From Hepsetus odoe (Eukaryota; Chordata; Actinopteri; Characiformes; Hepsetidae), in assembly GCA_017165825.1 (NCBI GenBank), contig CM029382.1:20094700-20158699 (forward strand): a DNA stretch of 64,000 nucleotides, written 5' to 3'. Of the stretch, positions 35,251 to 46,480 are shown one piece after another (position 1 is the first letter of the stretch; every line of letters begins with the position of its first letter). The notes beneath the pieces are model-generated. The model saw nothing but the letters and a program-made list of their open reading frames with translations, did not search any database and was not told the DNA's origin. A program made the position numbers and the translations under genes.

Positions 35251-37257
35251 AGTGGTTGAGATTATGTGTTTCACTCAAGCGTTCTCTGTTTTTTTTCTCA
35301 CCTACACATGCACTTTCTCATACTTATTTCTTTCTCTCCCTCTTGTTATGTTAGCTGTTTTTGGAAGGGTTGGGATCTTTGAGGTGTGGGTGAATGTGCC
35401 CCTCACTGAAACCATGGATGATGAGGGAGGGTCTTTTGATCATAAAGCCTGTTCAAAATATCTCTTCGTTCTGAGACAGTAGACTTAAATCAGTAAATCA
35501 CAAATAATCCACCTCACTGAACACTTTTTTGAACATTATTCTTCTCAAGATGTCATTGGAAATGACATCAGCAAATTTCACTAGTCCCCCTCTAGCCAAA
35601 CAGAGCCACATACTCCCATTGTTTTCTTCTACCCTGTGTACTTTCTGCATATTTTTTCCTGACATTCTGCTTAGTGTAGCATATGACAGTTTAGTGTTGA
35701 TTTAGTTATCACGTTCACAGTTTTCATGACTGTGCTCTACATGGCTGGCAGTTAGTGTATGAGAATTTTATTTAAAAATGCAGGATGCAGGGATGAACAG
35801 ATGAGTGTTAAACAAACTGCTTGCAATCAGGTAGAATCCCTCGATTATACAAAAGTAAAAAAAACTGAAAGAAAATAGCTAATTCTCAAATAAACAGCAA
35901 ATATTTTTGATCGGATACTGATTTGATCAGTATCTTCGGAATATTTTAACCAGCATTTATGTGATTTAAGCAGCATGCACTGTGACACAACGTAAAATGA
36001 TTTTCCTATTGTTGTTTTCATGATTTAGGTAATTTACCTTAATATGTCGGCAACTATAATGTCAGCAACTGGAGATGGCAAAAGCCAGATTTAGTTTTCA
36101 CTGTTCTCTCCTTGAAAGTTCTGGATCAACATCATGCAAATGCTCTCAGCAGTGACCAATTAATATTAGAACACACACTGAGTGGGAGATATAATGGTTT
36201 AGAAAAAAAGTTATATATACAGAACAGAGGACATTATTACGTTGAAGGATTTTTTTCCACATGTGTCATTAAGGAACAAAGTACCCTACAAATCCCTACA
36301 AATACCCTACAAGTACCCTTTACATATTACAGAAGTACCCTACAAATCATACACTTTACAGAAGAAGCCTACAAGGCATACACTTTAGCTTTTTTGTGCT
36401 ATCAGCACATGTTCCAAAAGTGGCTAAAGGTTCGTGAAGAAAGGAAATATCTACAAAGACAAAATATCATGCATGATAACTGCAGGTTTTGAAATCATAT
36501 GCATAAAGCATCAAAAACATTTTTCCATAAAAATATGTGCATATATGTGTTTATGCTCAGATTCTTCTTTTTTTTTTTTTAATTATATAATACTATGTTT
36601 TACTGTGGTTTAATCTAGTGCTGTTGCAGCCTCAGCACCCCCACTTTTCCCATTCCTGGTACATGCAATCTTATTAAAACCTACATTTTTCCTATATGTT
36701 TTGTTTTTTTAGAGTACAGCAGTGATTGCTGGTTATATTATTGAACAGTATTGGAACGCTAATCTTATCATGTAATAACCAATAAGACCTGTCAAAAAAT
36801 CACAAACTGCAGCATCCCATTTGAGAACCCCTTCTCAGCTACTGTAATGAAATGAATAAATGAGCTGTCTAGCCAGGTTATTTCTAGACATAGGCAATAT
36901 AGGCCATTGCCTAGGCTGGCACAGGCAAGGGAGCATTAATTGGGCACTGACTTTCGCCTCACATGATGTAATAGCCATGTCCCGGTCAAAACGCTTTTTC
37001 AGATCTCAAAACCATGCTCCAAAATTTTGTCATCACATGTCCATGCCATTCTAATGCCCACACAGCACCATAACAGTCGCCTCATTTAAGATGAATATTC
37101 AGACTTAGGCTTTGTAGGCTCCACTTTTGACTAAAGACAAGGAAAGCAGAAATTCATCAGGTTAAACCAAAAGATATTAAATGAGTGCAAAAAGAAATTT
37201 TCTAAGCCTTTTTTATTTGTTTGTTTACTGGTTACTTTATGCATTGCTTACTCTCAG
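35251..37257. other. Intergenic, nothing recognised
   Basis: AT-rich DNA. The 126-codon frame at 36112-36492 is the longest here but has no known domain. Part of it (36280-36370) is a local array of TACCCTACAA-like units, so I do not call it a gene. Confidence 0.45.
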
Positions 37258-37775
37258 TCAATTCAATTCAATTCAATTCAATTTATTCTTGTATAGCGCC
37301 TTTTACAACACAGTTGCCCCAAGGCACTTTACAATGGTGGTGGATGGTGGAACAGGTTACAGTGATAGATGTTAAAGCCGGACAACTACGAAGGAGAGGA
37401 ACCAAAAACTCCACTATGTGGAGAAAAAAAACCTCTGAGGGTCCAAGGTCAACTGGCTACCCAACCCCCTTGGGTATACTAACAGTACAAAGATAGTTTG
37501 GTTTTAAACTCCAGGATCAGTGAGGAGTCCCAACTTGCTTCCAGGTACCGATGAGCTGCCAGGGTCCCTTGGCGCATCAGATGCATCACACAGACCAAAT
37601 GGTAGCTCGGCATTGGACTCAGGTGATGACCACAGCGGGCCCCCCCGGACAAGTGGGGAGAGAAATGGAATGAGGGGGTCAGTAATAAGCAGGTTCCAGT
37701 AGTGACAGACACAGAAATGAAACAATACAGTGCGATGGCATGTACAGCTGCACCAGCGACATTAGTAATGGTGCA

Positions 37776-39419
37776 CTATGGTGATTGGTGCGGGTACGCT
37801 AAACTAAAAAAGTAAGTCTTCAGCCGTGATTTAAAGACTGAGACTGAATCGGCATCCCGTACAGAAGCAGGCAAGCTGTTCCACAATCTAGGGGCCCTGT
37901 AACTGAAAGCTCGTGCTCCTATACATTTATTTATGCGAGGGACAATTAGGAGATCTTTATTCTGGGATCTAAGTGGGCGATTAGGTGTATAGGCATTAAG
38001 CAGTTCGGTTAGGTATATTGGGGCAAGACCTTTACGTGCCTTGTAAGTTAAGAGGAGGACCTTGAAGTCAGCCCTGTACCTAACAGGAAGCCAGTGAAGC
38101 GAGGAGAGTATGGGAGTTATGTGGTCGTACTTCCTGCTCCTGCTAACAATCCTAGCGGCTGTGTTCTGAATACGCTGTAGGGTGCTTAATGTGCCCTGAG
38201 AGCTTCCAGAAAGTAGGGCATTACAGTAATCTAATCTACTGTATACAAATGCATGTACTACTTTCGCCGTGTCTTCCATTGACAGAAAATACCATAGTTT
38301 GGCAATGTTCCGAAGGTGCAGGAAGCATGTCTTCGCAACTGCATTAACATGGGGATTAAATGAAAGATTTGAATTGAAAATAACACCAAGGTTACGTGCC
38401 AGAGTACTAACTGAAAACTTCAACCCTGCATCCCGGATATGCGAAATGAAGTTGGCCCTTTCTACATCACTACTACAAAACAAGAGCAGCTCAGTTTTTT
38501 CGGGGTTTAGTGAGAGGAAGTTGTTATTCATCCAATCCCTAATATCACTGAGGCAGCTAATTAAAGTGCCGGTTGATGCTTTATCACATGATTTAACAGA
38601 TAGGTATAGCTGAGTGTCATCAGCGTAGGAGTGGTAACTAACATTATGCTTCCGTATAATAGTGCTTAGTTGGAGCATGTAGAGGGAGAAGAGCACTGGG
38701 CCTAACACCGACCCTTGTGGGACTCCATAGTTAACTAGTGACATAGGTGAGGGGGTGCCAAAATCATCCATTTGGATGAAGTAGTAACGGTTTGTGAGAT
38801 AGGAGTTGAACCATTTAAGGGCTGTTCCGCTAATGCCGACAGTGGAGTGAAGCCTATTTACTAAAATGGAGTGATCTACCGTGTCGAACGCAGGACTAAG
38901 ATCTAACAGAACAAGAACAGTGATGTTTTCTGCATCACTTGAGACCATTATATCATTCACCACTCTAGTGAGAGCAGTTTCTGTGCTATGGCCGTGCCGG
39001 AAGCCTGATTGGAATTTATCTAAGAGGTTATGCGTGTCTAGATATGACTGCAGTTGTCTCCCAGCTAATTTTTCTAGAATCTTAGAGAGAAACGGGACAT
39101 TAGAGATAGGTCTATAATTACTTGGTGAGCGAGGGTCCAAGTTAGGTTTTTTAAGCTGTGGTCTAACCACTGCTGTTTTAAACTGATTGGGGACTACACC
39201 TGAGGTCAAGGATATGTTCATGATATCAAGTATAGGTGTTGATAGTACTCCTAAGGATTCCTTCAGGAGCTTGGTTGGAATGGGATCTAACCGACAGGTT
39301 GTGGACTTTGCCTTGGTTATAACATAAATTAGCTCAGAGTTATCGATGATATTAAATTCACTAAAATATTGTGAGCACTGTTCTGGTAATGGATTAATTC
39401 GAGGGCTAATAGGGCACAT
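37776..39419 (-). CDS. LINE reverse transcriptase, near-intact frame
   Basis: The enzyme copies LINE RNA into DNA at a nicked target. The 547-codon stretch shows the full domain order: SNYRPISNVPFLSKILEK at residue 100, QSGFRHGHSTETAL at 137, catalytic LLDLSPAFDTVDH with Asp173, GVPQGSVLGP at 232, and YADD at 265-268 with the two catalytic Asp. The C-terminal block runs from YSRLDYCNALLSG through LHWLPVRYRADFK to APRLWNSLPASVRD. All catalytic residues are present. It is not a free-standing gene: the same frame continues upstream through a single TGA (39669-39671) into endonuclease sequence, so the Met at 39419 is internal. 5' truncation means there is no promoter for this copy. Confidence 0.85.
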   Translation of the reverse strand: MCPISPRINPLPEQCSQYFSEFNIIDNSELIYVITKAKSTTCRLDPIPTKLLKESLGVLSTPILDIMNISLTSGVVPNQFKTAVVRPQLKKPNLDPRSPSNYRPISNVPFLSKILEKLAGRQLQSYLDTHNLLDKFQSGFRHGHSTETALTRVVNDIMVSSDAENITVLVLLDLSPAFDTVDHSILVNRLHSTVGISGTALKWFNSYLTNRYYFIQMDDFGTPSPMSLVNYGVPQGSVLGPVLFSLYMLQLSTIIRKHNVSYHSYADDTQLYLSVKSCDKASTGTLISCLSDIRDWMNNNFLSLNPEKTELLLFCSSDVERANFISHIRDAGLKFSVSTLARNLGVIFNSNLSFNPHVNAVAKTCFLHLRNIAKLWYFLSMEDTAKVVHAFVYSRLDYCNALLSGSSQGTLSTLQRIQNTAARIVSRSRKYDHITPILSSLHWLPVRYRADFKVLLLTYKARKGLAPIYLTELLNAYTPNRPLRSQNKDLLIVPRINKCIGARAFSYRAPRLWNSLPASVRDADSVSVFKSRLKTYFFSLAYPHQSP

Positions 39420-39668
39420 TTGGAGCCTAATGTTGTTAATTTTATCATTAAAAAACTTAAGAAACCTATTGTTAGTAATACTACACGCTGGCCTTTTATC
39501 AGTTTTGTCTGTTAGCTGGGCTAGTGTCTGAAATAAATAGTGGGGGTTATGCTTGTTGTTTTCAATAAATTTTGAATAGTACTCAGTGCGAGCACTATAT
39601 AGAGCTTTCTTATATTGTTTTAATTTAGCAGACCATAGAGCCTGAGAGGCTTGGAGACCTGTTGTCTT

Positions 39669-40004
39669 TCATCTGCGTTCTAGCTTACGGCACTTCCACT
39701 TAGCAGCATGTGTGTGATCACTGAACCAGGGAGAGTGCCTGCGAGTTCTGACCTTCTTTATCTTAATTGGGGCTACCTGATCAAGGATCTGCCCAACTAC
39801 TGTATTGTACATGTCTGTGATGTCATTAACAGTTTTGTTACAGGTGAAATCTATCTCTGTTACGGCCTCCATAAACTGGATACATTTAGCCCTGTTTAGA
39901 CGTCGTGTTGTACTAGTCCGTTCACTGAGGTACGGTTGAGACATTTTAATCTCAAACGTGATTAAAGAATGGTCGGAACAAAGTTTATTTAAGGAATGAG
40001 TCAT
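39669..40004 (-). pseudogene. LINE endonuclease C-terminal remnant
   Basis: The frame contains LCSDHSLITFEI, with the SDH motif that ends the catalytic centre of APE-type LINE endonucleases, followed by a linker (RTRRHSPWFSDHTHAAKWKCRKLERR part). The N-terminal three quarters of the domain is missing. A TGA stop at 39669-39671 separates it from the reverse transcriptase, but 83 codons of open sequence in the same frame connect the two (for example KALYSARTEYYSKFIENN). One C-to-T change of CGA would explain the stop; that is an inference. Confidence 0.75.
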
Positions 40005-40179
40005 TTAAGTCATTCAATTGAAATATTATTTTAAGACTTTCTTTTCTTGGAAAGAGAGAGGGCTGATCCCTGACAGGGACTAACTCTTACCCACCACCCC
40101 TGATAGCAGTATCACAGATAATGATAAAGCACATAACCAAACGTATTTGGAATTACTTCAAGACCAGTATGTAATGATT

Positions 40180-40320
40180 TTCTCAGTCCAGGCTCCTCGG
40201 GGGTGGAATGAAGTTTCCCTTGTGGTCAGAACTGTTGAATTCCTTGCTGTTTTCAAGCGTTGGCTGAAGACACACCCGCATTTCTAGGAGAATAATGTTC
40301 CCTATCCAGCTCTACTTTTT
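40180..40320 (+). pseudogene. LINE ORF2 C-terminal fragment
   Basis: In one frame: QAPRGWNEVSLVVRTVEFL followed by AVFKRWLKTHPHF. This fits the APRLWNSLPASVRD...VFKSRLKTYFF end of L2-type LINEs, here on the opposite strand from the neighbouring LINE. It is a separate, older fragment. Confidence 0.6.
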
Positions 40321-40467
40321 TACCTTTCCACACCTTCTTCTCTTCTTCTTCTTATTTTATATTTAGAAAAAAATCATAATTACAGGGTTATAAGTTTGTT
40401 AATTGGTTGGAAATAGTTAATCAGCAGTTGATCTTTTGCAGGTAGTAGAAGGACAATCCGCTTACAA

Positions 40468-40722
40468 GGGCTGTGGTGGCCTAGTGGTTAGGGAGTTGAC
40501 ACCAGATAGGAAGGTTCTGGGCTCAAATCCCAGACCAGTATGTTGCCCTGAGGTACTTCTGAGCAAGATATCATCCCCATTACTGCTCCCCGGGCAGCTT
40601 TAAACATCTGCCCCCTGCTGCATGATGTGTATGGGTGAAAAGCTGAGGTTTCTTTTTTTCATTGTGGTTCCCTGTGTGCTGTGCTGTGCTGTGTTTCACA
40701 ATGACAAATAGTCACTTTTTCT
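40468..40722 (+). mobile_element. tRNA-derived SINE, full length, diverged
   Basis: GGCTGTGGTGGCCTAGTGG head, GGGCTCAAATCCCAGACC, TTGCCCTGAGGTACTTCTGA, CTGCCCCCTGCTGCATGATG, and a terminal CACAATGACAAATAGTCAC. Confidence 0.83.
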
Positions 40723-42870
40723 ATTCTCAATTATTAGATTTGATTTTAATGTTAAATTGTGCAAACCAAAACAACAAAACACACTATTACTAATTCATAT
40801 TATGAAAAAACAGCAAGCAGTTTGGAATTTGTGGATTGTTTTGCGTCTCTGTGCCTTTATCTACCCCTACAAATCCACCACAGATGTTTACAGACTCACA
40901 TCAACTAATCCTTTCCAACAAGAAATGAATAGCCATGGTTTTCGTCATTTTGTCTACTCCATTTCAGCAGTAACTCCAAAACATAAAACATAGGTTTGGA
41001 CTTGGGTTGGAATGTTAGAATTACATGGTGTGAGATTGCATCAGCAGAAAGAAAAACAGAAAGAACAGAAAACATGTTTTTGTTTGATGTGTGAAACAAT
41101 GTTCAAAGCATTTGAAATATAAATCTCTTGGCTCCTTATACTTTCTATATGTAAGCGTGTGTTTTTGTGTGTTTGTGTGTATTGCTTTCTTTGTTGAGAC
41201 CAAATGTCCCTACAGTGCTTAGAAAACAGGACAATTCTGACGCCATCGTACTTCTTCCCCATGAGGAAGAAATACTTTTATTTGTTCTATTTTCCAAAAC
41301 TGTGAGCAAGGAAGTTTAACTTGCAGGCTTTATCATGAGGACAATGTGAGTTCACTCCACTGCCACAGCCCTTCAGAGCCCAAGAGAGTACAACTGGTTT
41401 CCCTCTAACCCAGCATCTGCTAGCTGATGTAACAGCAGTTAGTTGTTTTCTTTAAGCATATCACAGTAACATACTTATAAGCAACTGTATTCCATGTTTT
41501 TTTTTTTTCTTTCTTTCATTGCACTTGGAAGCATGTACTAGCCTTCACCCTTTCAGCATTCATGGCATCATGTAGTTAGCAGTTAAAACTTGACAAAATT
41601 GAGAACAATGAAAAACATGGATGAAGTATTCATGGATTGTGTGAACACACATGGTGTATGCATTATACACATTACCCATTGAGATAACATCATTTTGCTG
41701 GGTGTGGAAAATCTGTCTCTTTTAAAGCTAGCATCTACTTTTTTCCCAGCTGATCTGAAAAGAGTGGACAGATGGAGAAGCACGGCAAGGTTAAGAGACA
41801 TCATTTGGAACAAGCGCAATAGGGAATGGCCTGGAAAGTCCCAAGACAGATGAGGATTTTGATAGATTAATAGGATTAGTAGAACCCCCTAAACCTCCTT
41901 TTGGCCTGTGAAAAGTCCTATAACTGGAATAGAGATTATACACACACACTATGGATATTCACGGCATCAGATGACTCAGCCTCTTTTTCAAAGCCAGTCA
42001 AGCATTATTGATTATTATGTTTTCAGGTTCTTGTGTTTGTTTTCCAGGGATGCATTGATGTTTTGGTTGCATAGTCTCACGCGTATATGGAAGAAGATGA
42101 AGCAAACAAAATTTTATTCTTTATAGTGATCTGATTGTAATAACCCACCTTTCATTAAGACTTTATTAACCTGTGCTGATTCAGTGCAGGCCACATAGCT
42201 CAGACTGTTCCAAATGACAGAGCGGACTCTGTCTATTATTGCAGAGCAGGAGCAGCCACCTTGTCGCTAATGAGTGGTGCAACGCTGCTGTGATTTGAGC
42301 TTGGCCCTTATAATTGCAAAAAGACACCTCCATTTAAGGTCAAGGTAACACCTATTGCCTTGCCTTGAATTGCACTTAAACTAATGAAGTCATTCCAGTG
42401 TACTTTTGATATAAGGCTGCCATTTAGAATAAATGTAAATACATGACCGGGATGTTAGCCCTGTTTAAAATATTGGGATCAAATGCTGGATAGAGACAGC
42501 AATTAGGCAACCATTTAACTATCAACAGCAGACATTTATAGAGATGAAGGCATGCAAAGTAGATGTCGAGAGCTTGACTTGCTGATTTCTTCTTTTTTTT
42601 CCTCGGCAGATTCTGATAAGACAACATCAGTAGATTAAACAGAAGCTTTGAACTGAAGGTAGGGAGCAAGCTCAAAGCTGCTTCAATAAAGCGTGTAAAC
42701 TTATATAGTTGAAAACTCTTTCCAGAATTAAATAAACAAGGGTTTCTCTTGCATCTTGCATCCACATCTCAATCTCTGGTACACTTTTAGAGTAGCCAAA
42801 ACTGCACTTAAGTAAAAAGTTTATTTGTTTATTTCACCTAAAATAAACAAATACAGTTCAGATGGATGGG
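40723..42870. other. Intergenic; candidate conserved noncoding stretch near 42150-42430
   Basis: No exon recognised. 42150-42430 is repeat-free and compositionally mixed (GTCGCTAATGAGTGGTGC, CTTATAATTGCAAAAAGACA, TTTAAGGTCAAGGTAACACC), with an AGGTCA-type nuclear-receptor half-site and TAAT cores. This is suggestive of a regulatory element, but only by appearance. Confidence 0.3.
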
Positions 42871-43110
42871 GGGCAGCGGTGGCCTAGTGGTTAGGGCATT
42901 GGCCCCATGATTGGAGGATTGGGGATTCGAACCCCTTCCCAATAGGTTGCCCTGAGGTACCCTTGAGCAAGGTGCCGTCCCCGTCATGCTCCTCCCTGCG
43001 ATGGGTTGGAGACCTGCCCAGGGTATGTCCCCTGTCCTGTGAGCTGAGATGGGCTCCAGCACCTGCAACCCGGCTTGGGACAAGTGGCAGAAAATGAATG
43101 AATGAGTTTG
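42871..43110 (+). mobile_element. Chimeric SINE with alternative 3' body
   Basis: GGGGGCAGCGGTGGCCTAGT head, GGGATTCGAACCCC, GAGCAAGGTGCCGTCCCCGT, then the alternative body CTCCCTGCGATGGGTTGG, GCCCAGGGTATGTCCCC, ending AGTGGCAGAAAATGAATG. It shares its fusion point with the copies at 9388 and 13238. No convincing target duplication was found. Confidence 0.87.
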
Positions 43111-43189
43111 GATGGATTTTGCCGAGTGGGAAATAGAAAGCCAAACTGGAAACACTGTCAAACCCATATTTGACTATGCACATGTAACA

Positions 43190-43395
43190 CGGTGGTATTG
43201 ACCTAGTTATAGGATGCTTGCCTATGGACCAAAAGGTTACAGTCTCCAATCCCACCTACCGCACTACTAGCACTGGGTTCCTGAGCAAAACCCTAAACCG
43301 CAAGTTGCTCCAGGAAGATTGTCCCTGTAATCAGGAATTGGAAATTGCTCTATAAGATAAGCGTGTCTGCTAAATGCCATGAGTGGATGAGTTAA
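43190..43395 (+). mobile_element. Second SINE family, diverged copy
   Basis: GGTGGTATTGACCTAGTTAT and AGGATGCTTGCCTATGGACC head, GGTTCCTGAGCAAAACCCTA middle, ATTGTCCCTGTAATCAGG, and a tail TGTCTGCTAAATGCCATG. Same family as 10955-11122. Confidence 0.72.
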
Positions 43396-43797
43396 ATTCA
43401 GGGACACATATGAATTCAAGAAGCCATCATTTTTAAATTATATACTAATATAATATTTTTTTCATTTTATCTGATGAACAACGAAAATAATAATCATAAT
43501 ACATTTTAGCTGATTTGTGTTGCTGCTGTGTTGCTTTTGCTGTTATGCTTATTTGGCATCTAGTGATGAATAAAGTCAGTTTGAATATCAGGTTTTTGAT
43601 GTTCTATGTTCCTGGCAACACGATAACATAAATTTTGCTGCGCTCCAAACATCCAATGAGAAGCTGATCAGGGAACAAGCCAAGTAACTTAAGCTGCTTC
43701 CCAGTGAAAACAAGACAGGTGGGTCCAGTTCCTGTTTTTCATCACAAAGAAAGACAAAGTATATGTTAATGACTATTCTGGGATATTTTGTGACATA

Positions 43798-44349
43798 CAG
43801 TACTGTGCAAAAGTTTTAGGCAGGTGTGGAAAAAATGTTGTAAACAAAGAATGCTTTCAGAAACATAAATAATGATTGTTTATTTTTATCAATTTACAAA
43901 ATGCAAAGCGAGCGAACAAAAGAAAAATATAAATAAAATCAATATTTGGTGTTACTACCTTTTGTCTTCAAACCAACATGAAATCTTATGGTCCCCACAG
44001 AGCCCTGATCTCAACATCATCGAGTGTGTCTGGGATTACATGAAGAGACAGAAGGATGCGAGGAAGCCTACATCCACAGAAGGTCTGTGGTTAGTTCTCC
44101 AAGATGTTTGGAACAACCTACCAGCCGAGTTCCTTCATAAACTGTGTGCAAATGTACCTAGAAGAATTGATGCTGTTTTGAAGGCAAAGGGTGGTCACAC
44201 CAAATATTGATTTGATTTAGATTTCTCTTTCGTTCGTTCACTGCATTTTGTTGATTGATGAAAATAAATGATTAACACTTCCATTTTTTAAAGCATTCTT
44301 TGTTTACAGCATTTTTTCCTCACCTGCCTAAAACTTTTGCACAGTACTG
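43798..44349 (+). mobile_element. Tc1-derived foldback element, copy B, with transposase remnant
   Basis: Near-perfect terminal repeats CAGTACTGTGCAAAAG are flanked by TA (43796-43797 and 44350-44351). The arms of about 190 bp are mutually inverted. Only the last ~70 codons of a Tc1 transposase remain in the centre (44000-44209): SPDLNIIECVWDYMKRQ with the catalytic Glu, then WNNLPAEFLHKL and VLKAKGGHTKY before the stop. The DNA-binding domain and both catalytic Asp are absent, so this is a deletion derivative. The open frame at 43872-44210 is this remnant plus its left arm. Confidence 0.88.
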
Positions 44350-44989
44350 TAATATGTAATAATATCCAGCAATAGGAAAAAATTAAAATAAACAAATGGT
44401 AAATTAAGGGATATGCTCTAGAAAAGAACAGATTGTCAAGAATGTCTTGATTACCAATCCTTTGTATTTTGGCTTTTTATATTGATGATAACATTTGCTT
44501 CTTCAATCTCTCAATCAGCAAAGGCCCTTGACTACTGCCACCAGAATATGGCATTTGTTTGAAGCAATTCAAACCCCTCTGTAAAAAGTAAAACTAAAAC
44601 ACTGTGAAGGTCAGACTCACAGAACACCAAGCTGTGGCTCATCAGTTTTTTTTTTTCAGTCTATAGACTAGATGGCAAAACCATCACTTCTAGATTTATT
44701 CAGTTTTGGTACTTTTTTGTTTTGTAGCTTTTGTGTGAATTGGCATAACACAGTACATAATCTGTTGCTGCTTATTACTGCTAAAAAATTCTGAAGCTTA
44801 CTGACATTTCAATCAATCCGGTGTCCGGGGTTTCAGTGACATCACCAGTGCTTTCTTGGGTATCGCATGTTCTGTTTTCAACCCCGTTTTCTGGGTAAGG
44901 ATCCAGGAAATGTATGAAATGCATGAATTCATTGTTCTCACAGTGAAAGTTACTCTTTGTCTTTGTAAACACACAGCACAGGATTCACT
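44350..44989. other. Intergenic, nothing recognised
   Basis: AT-rich DNA with no domain-bearing frame and no repeat that I recognise. Confidence 0.4.
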
Positions 44990-45176
44990 GCTGTGCATGT
45001 GCAGCAGTGGGCAGCTACAGCCAGCACCTGTGGACCAGTGATGTGAACAGTACCTTGCTCAAGGGTGTCTCAGGGCAACCTCCTGGACCGGGATTCCAGT
45101 CCACAACCTTTCGTTCCTGGAGCCTAGTCCCAATCCACAAGGCCACCCCTAGCCCCACTAGGCCACCACTGCCAAA
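44990..45176 (-). mobile_element. SINE, inverted
   Basis: Read on the - strand: GGCAGTGGTGGCCTAGTGGG, GGACTGGAATCCCGGTCC, TTGCCCTGAGACACCCTTGA, GCAAGGTACTGTTC, and a CTGCCCACTGCTGCACATGC body. Confidence 0.8.
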
Positions 45177-46080
45177 GGGACATTAAAAGAGTAAATATTT
45201 TATTTGGAACTTACTATCAATCTGCCGATTGTTTATCAATTTTAAGCACTCTTGGTAGAATGTGATTGTTTTGAATTGAAAACACATTTTTATTTTGAGC
45301 TCATGCATTAAACAGAAAGAAAAGGAATTAGGAAATAGATGTACAGATGAAATACACAATGTTCAAAACACTTTCCAATTTGGTTAAATATAGTGAATTG
45401 GGAATTAGGTTTATTTTTCCTTGTTTTGTATTATTTTTTTCTTTTACAATAGTATTCAGTAAAAGAAAAAAAAATAAAACACTATACTCTATAAAATACT
45501 ATACTAAATAACAGACAGTATATTATGTACATCCACAGAAAATGTAGCTGGTGTTAACTAAATTGAATAACATAATAATGTTAAAGGGCATATGTAAACA
45601 TAAATGTTTTATATATATATATAAGTTGCCAAAAAAAGGCTATTTTATGCAATTTTCAGTTTTGTTGACACGGGCTACATTTTCTGGTGACGTACATAAT
45701 ATGCTGTTTATTTGTGAGTATAGTGTTTTCACAGTGGCGACACCATCCTAATGGTTTATTTTCACATTGCCACTGATCGATAGGAAATCCAGTTCAGATC
45801 CTGTTCATTTACACTCTTTTTTTTAAATGTGCACTTTGATTTCTTGAAGTCTAGCACATTCAAATTACCTTAAATTTTGAATAGATTACTTCTTACCTGT
45901 GGTTTTAACAAACATGTGCGCACTGTTTCATTTAATTGGCTTAATGTTGCTCACATGACAGATCTTGACATGACATTTATGTTAAGTAAGACCACTGCCT
46001 TAAAATAAAGAAAGGATGACAGCTTTAAGAAGTGCTTCAACATGGTGAAAAGTGCTTCAACATGGTGTTTTAGAGGATAA
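45177..46080. other. Intergenic, nothing recognised
   Basis: AT-rich DNA. A 20-bp unit, AAGTGCTTCAACATGGTG, is directly repeated at about 46032-46068. Confidence 0.4.
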
Positions 46081-46202
46081 GTAGAATTCTAAATGAATGG
46101 TTTGCCACCAGGGTGATTGGTTCTTAACTCGTTTTGACATTAACAAGACTTAAAGGTGTTTTAAAATAAACCTTCAGTATTCTGTGACATTGTAGATTTC
46201 CC
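46081..46202 (+). repeat. Unnamed dispersed repeat, copy 1
   Basis: Contains TTTGCCACCAGGGTGATTGG, ACTTAAAGGTGTTTTAAAAT and ACCTTCAGTATTCTGTGACA. It matches 47512-47640 over its whole length with moderate divergence. I do not recognise the family. Confidence 0.6.
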
Positions 46203-46265
46203 TAAATGTGCAAAGTGCAATTTTCTGGAAATAGGGAAACGCATTCACTCTCTTCCCTGGTATAA

Positions 46266-46480
46266 GGGCCAACAGTGGCCTAGCGGTTAGGGTCTTGGCT
46301 TCATATTTAGAAGGTCATTGGTTGAAATCCTGGACAAGTAGGTTGCCCTGAGGTACCCTTAGACAAGGTATTGTCCCAATCACTGCTACCTGGGCTCTGA
46401 ATATAGTTACCTACTAGCATTTTGTTGTGGTTCATTGTGTGCTTTGTTGTATATCCACAATGATAAATAATCACATTCAT
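46266..46480 (+). mobile_element. SINE, diverged
   Basis: GGCCAACAGTGGCCTAGCGG head, GGTTGAAATCCTGGACAAG, TAGGTTGCCCTGAGGTACCC, TTTTGTTGTGGTTCATTGTG, and a CCACAATGATAAATAATCAC end. Confidence 0.78.

Larger units (their letters stand above)
37258..40010 (-). mobile_element. L2/CR1-type LINE, 5'-truncated, (ATTGA)n tail
   Basis: On the - strand this runs from inside the endonuclease domain (near 40004) through the reverse transcriptase (stop at 37776) and a 3' untranslated region of about 500 bp. It ends in GGCGCTATACAAGAATAAAT and several ATTGA units (37258-37282). Short 3' tandem repeats and 5' truncation are typical of this LINE class. An intact element would carry about 600 more bases of endonuclease, and ORF1 where the family has one, so this copy could not move by itself. 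The exact clade (L2, CR1 or Rex1-like) is not settled. Confidence 0.85.

Noticed and set aside
36112..36492. 126-codon frame as a possible gene
   Set aside because: No recognisable domain, AT-rich, and partly made of TACCCTACAA-like repeats.
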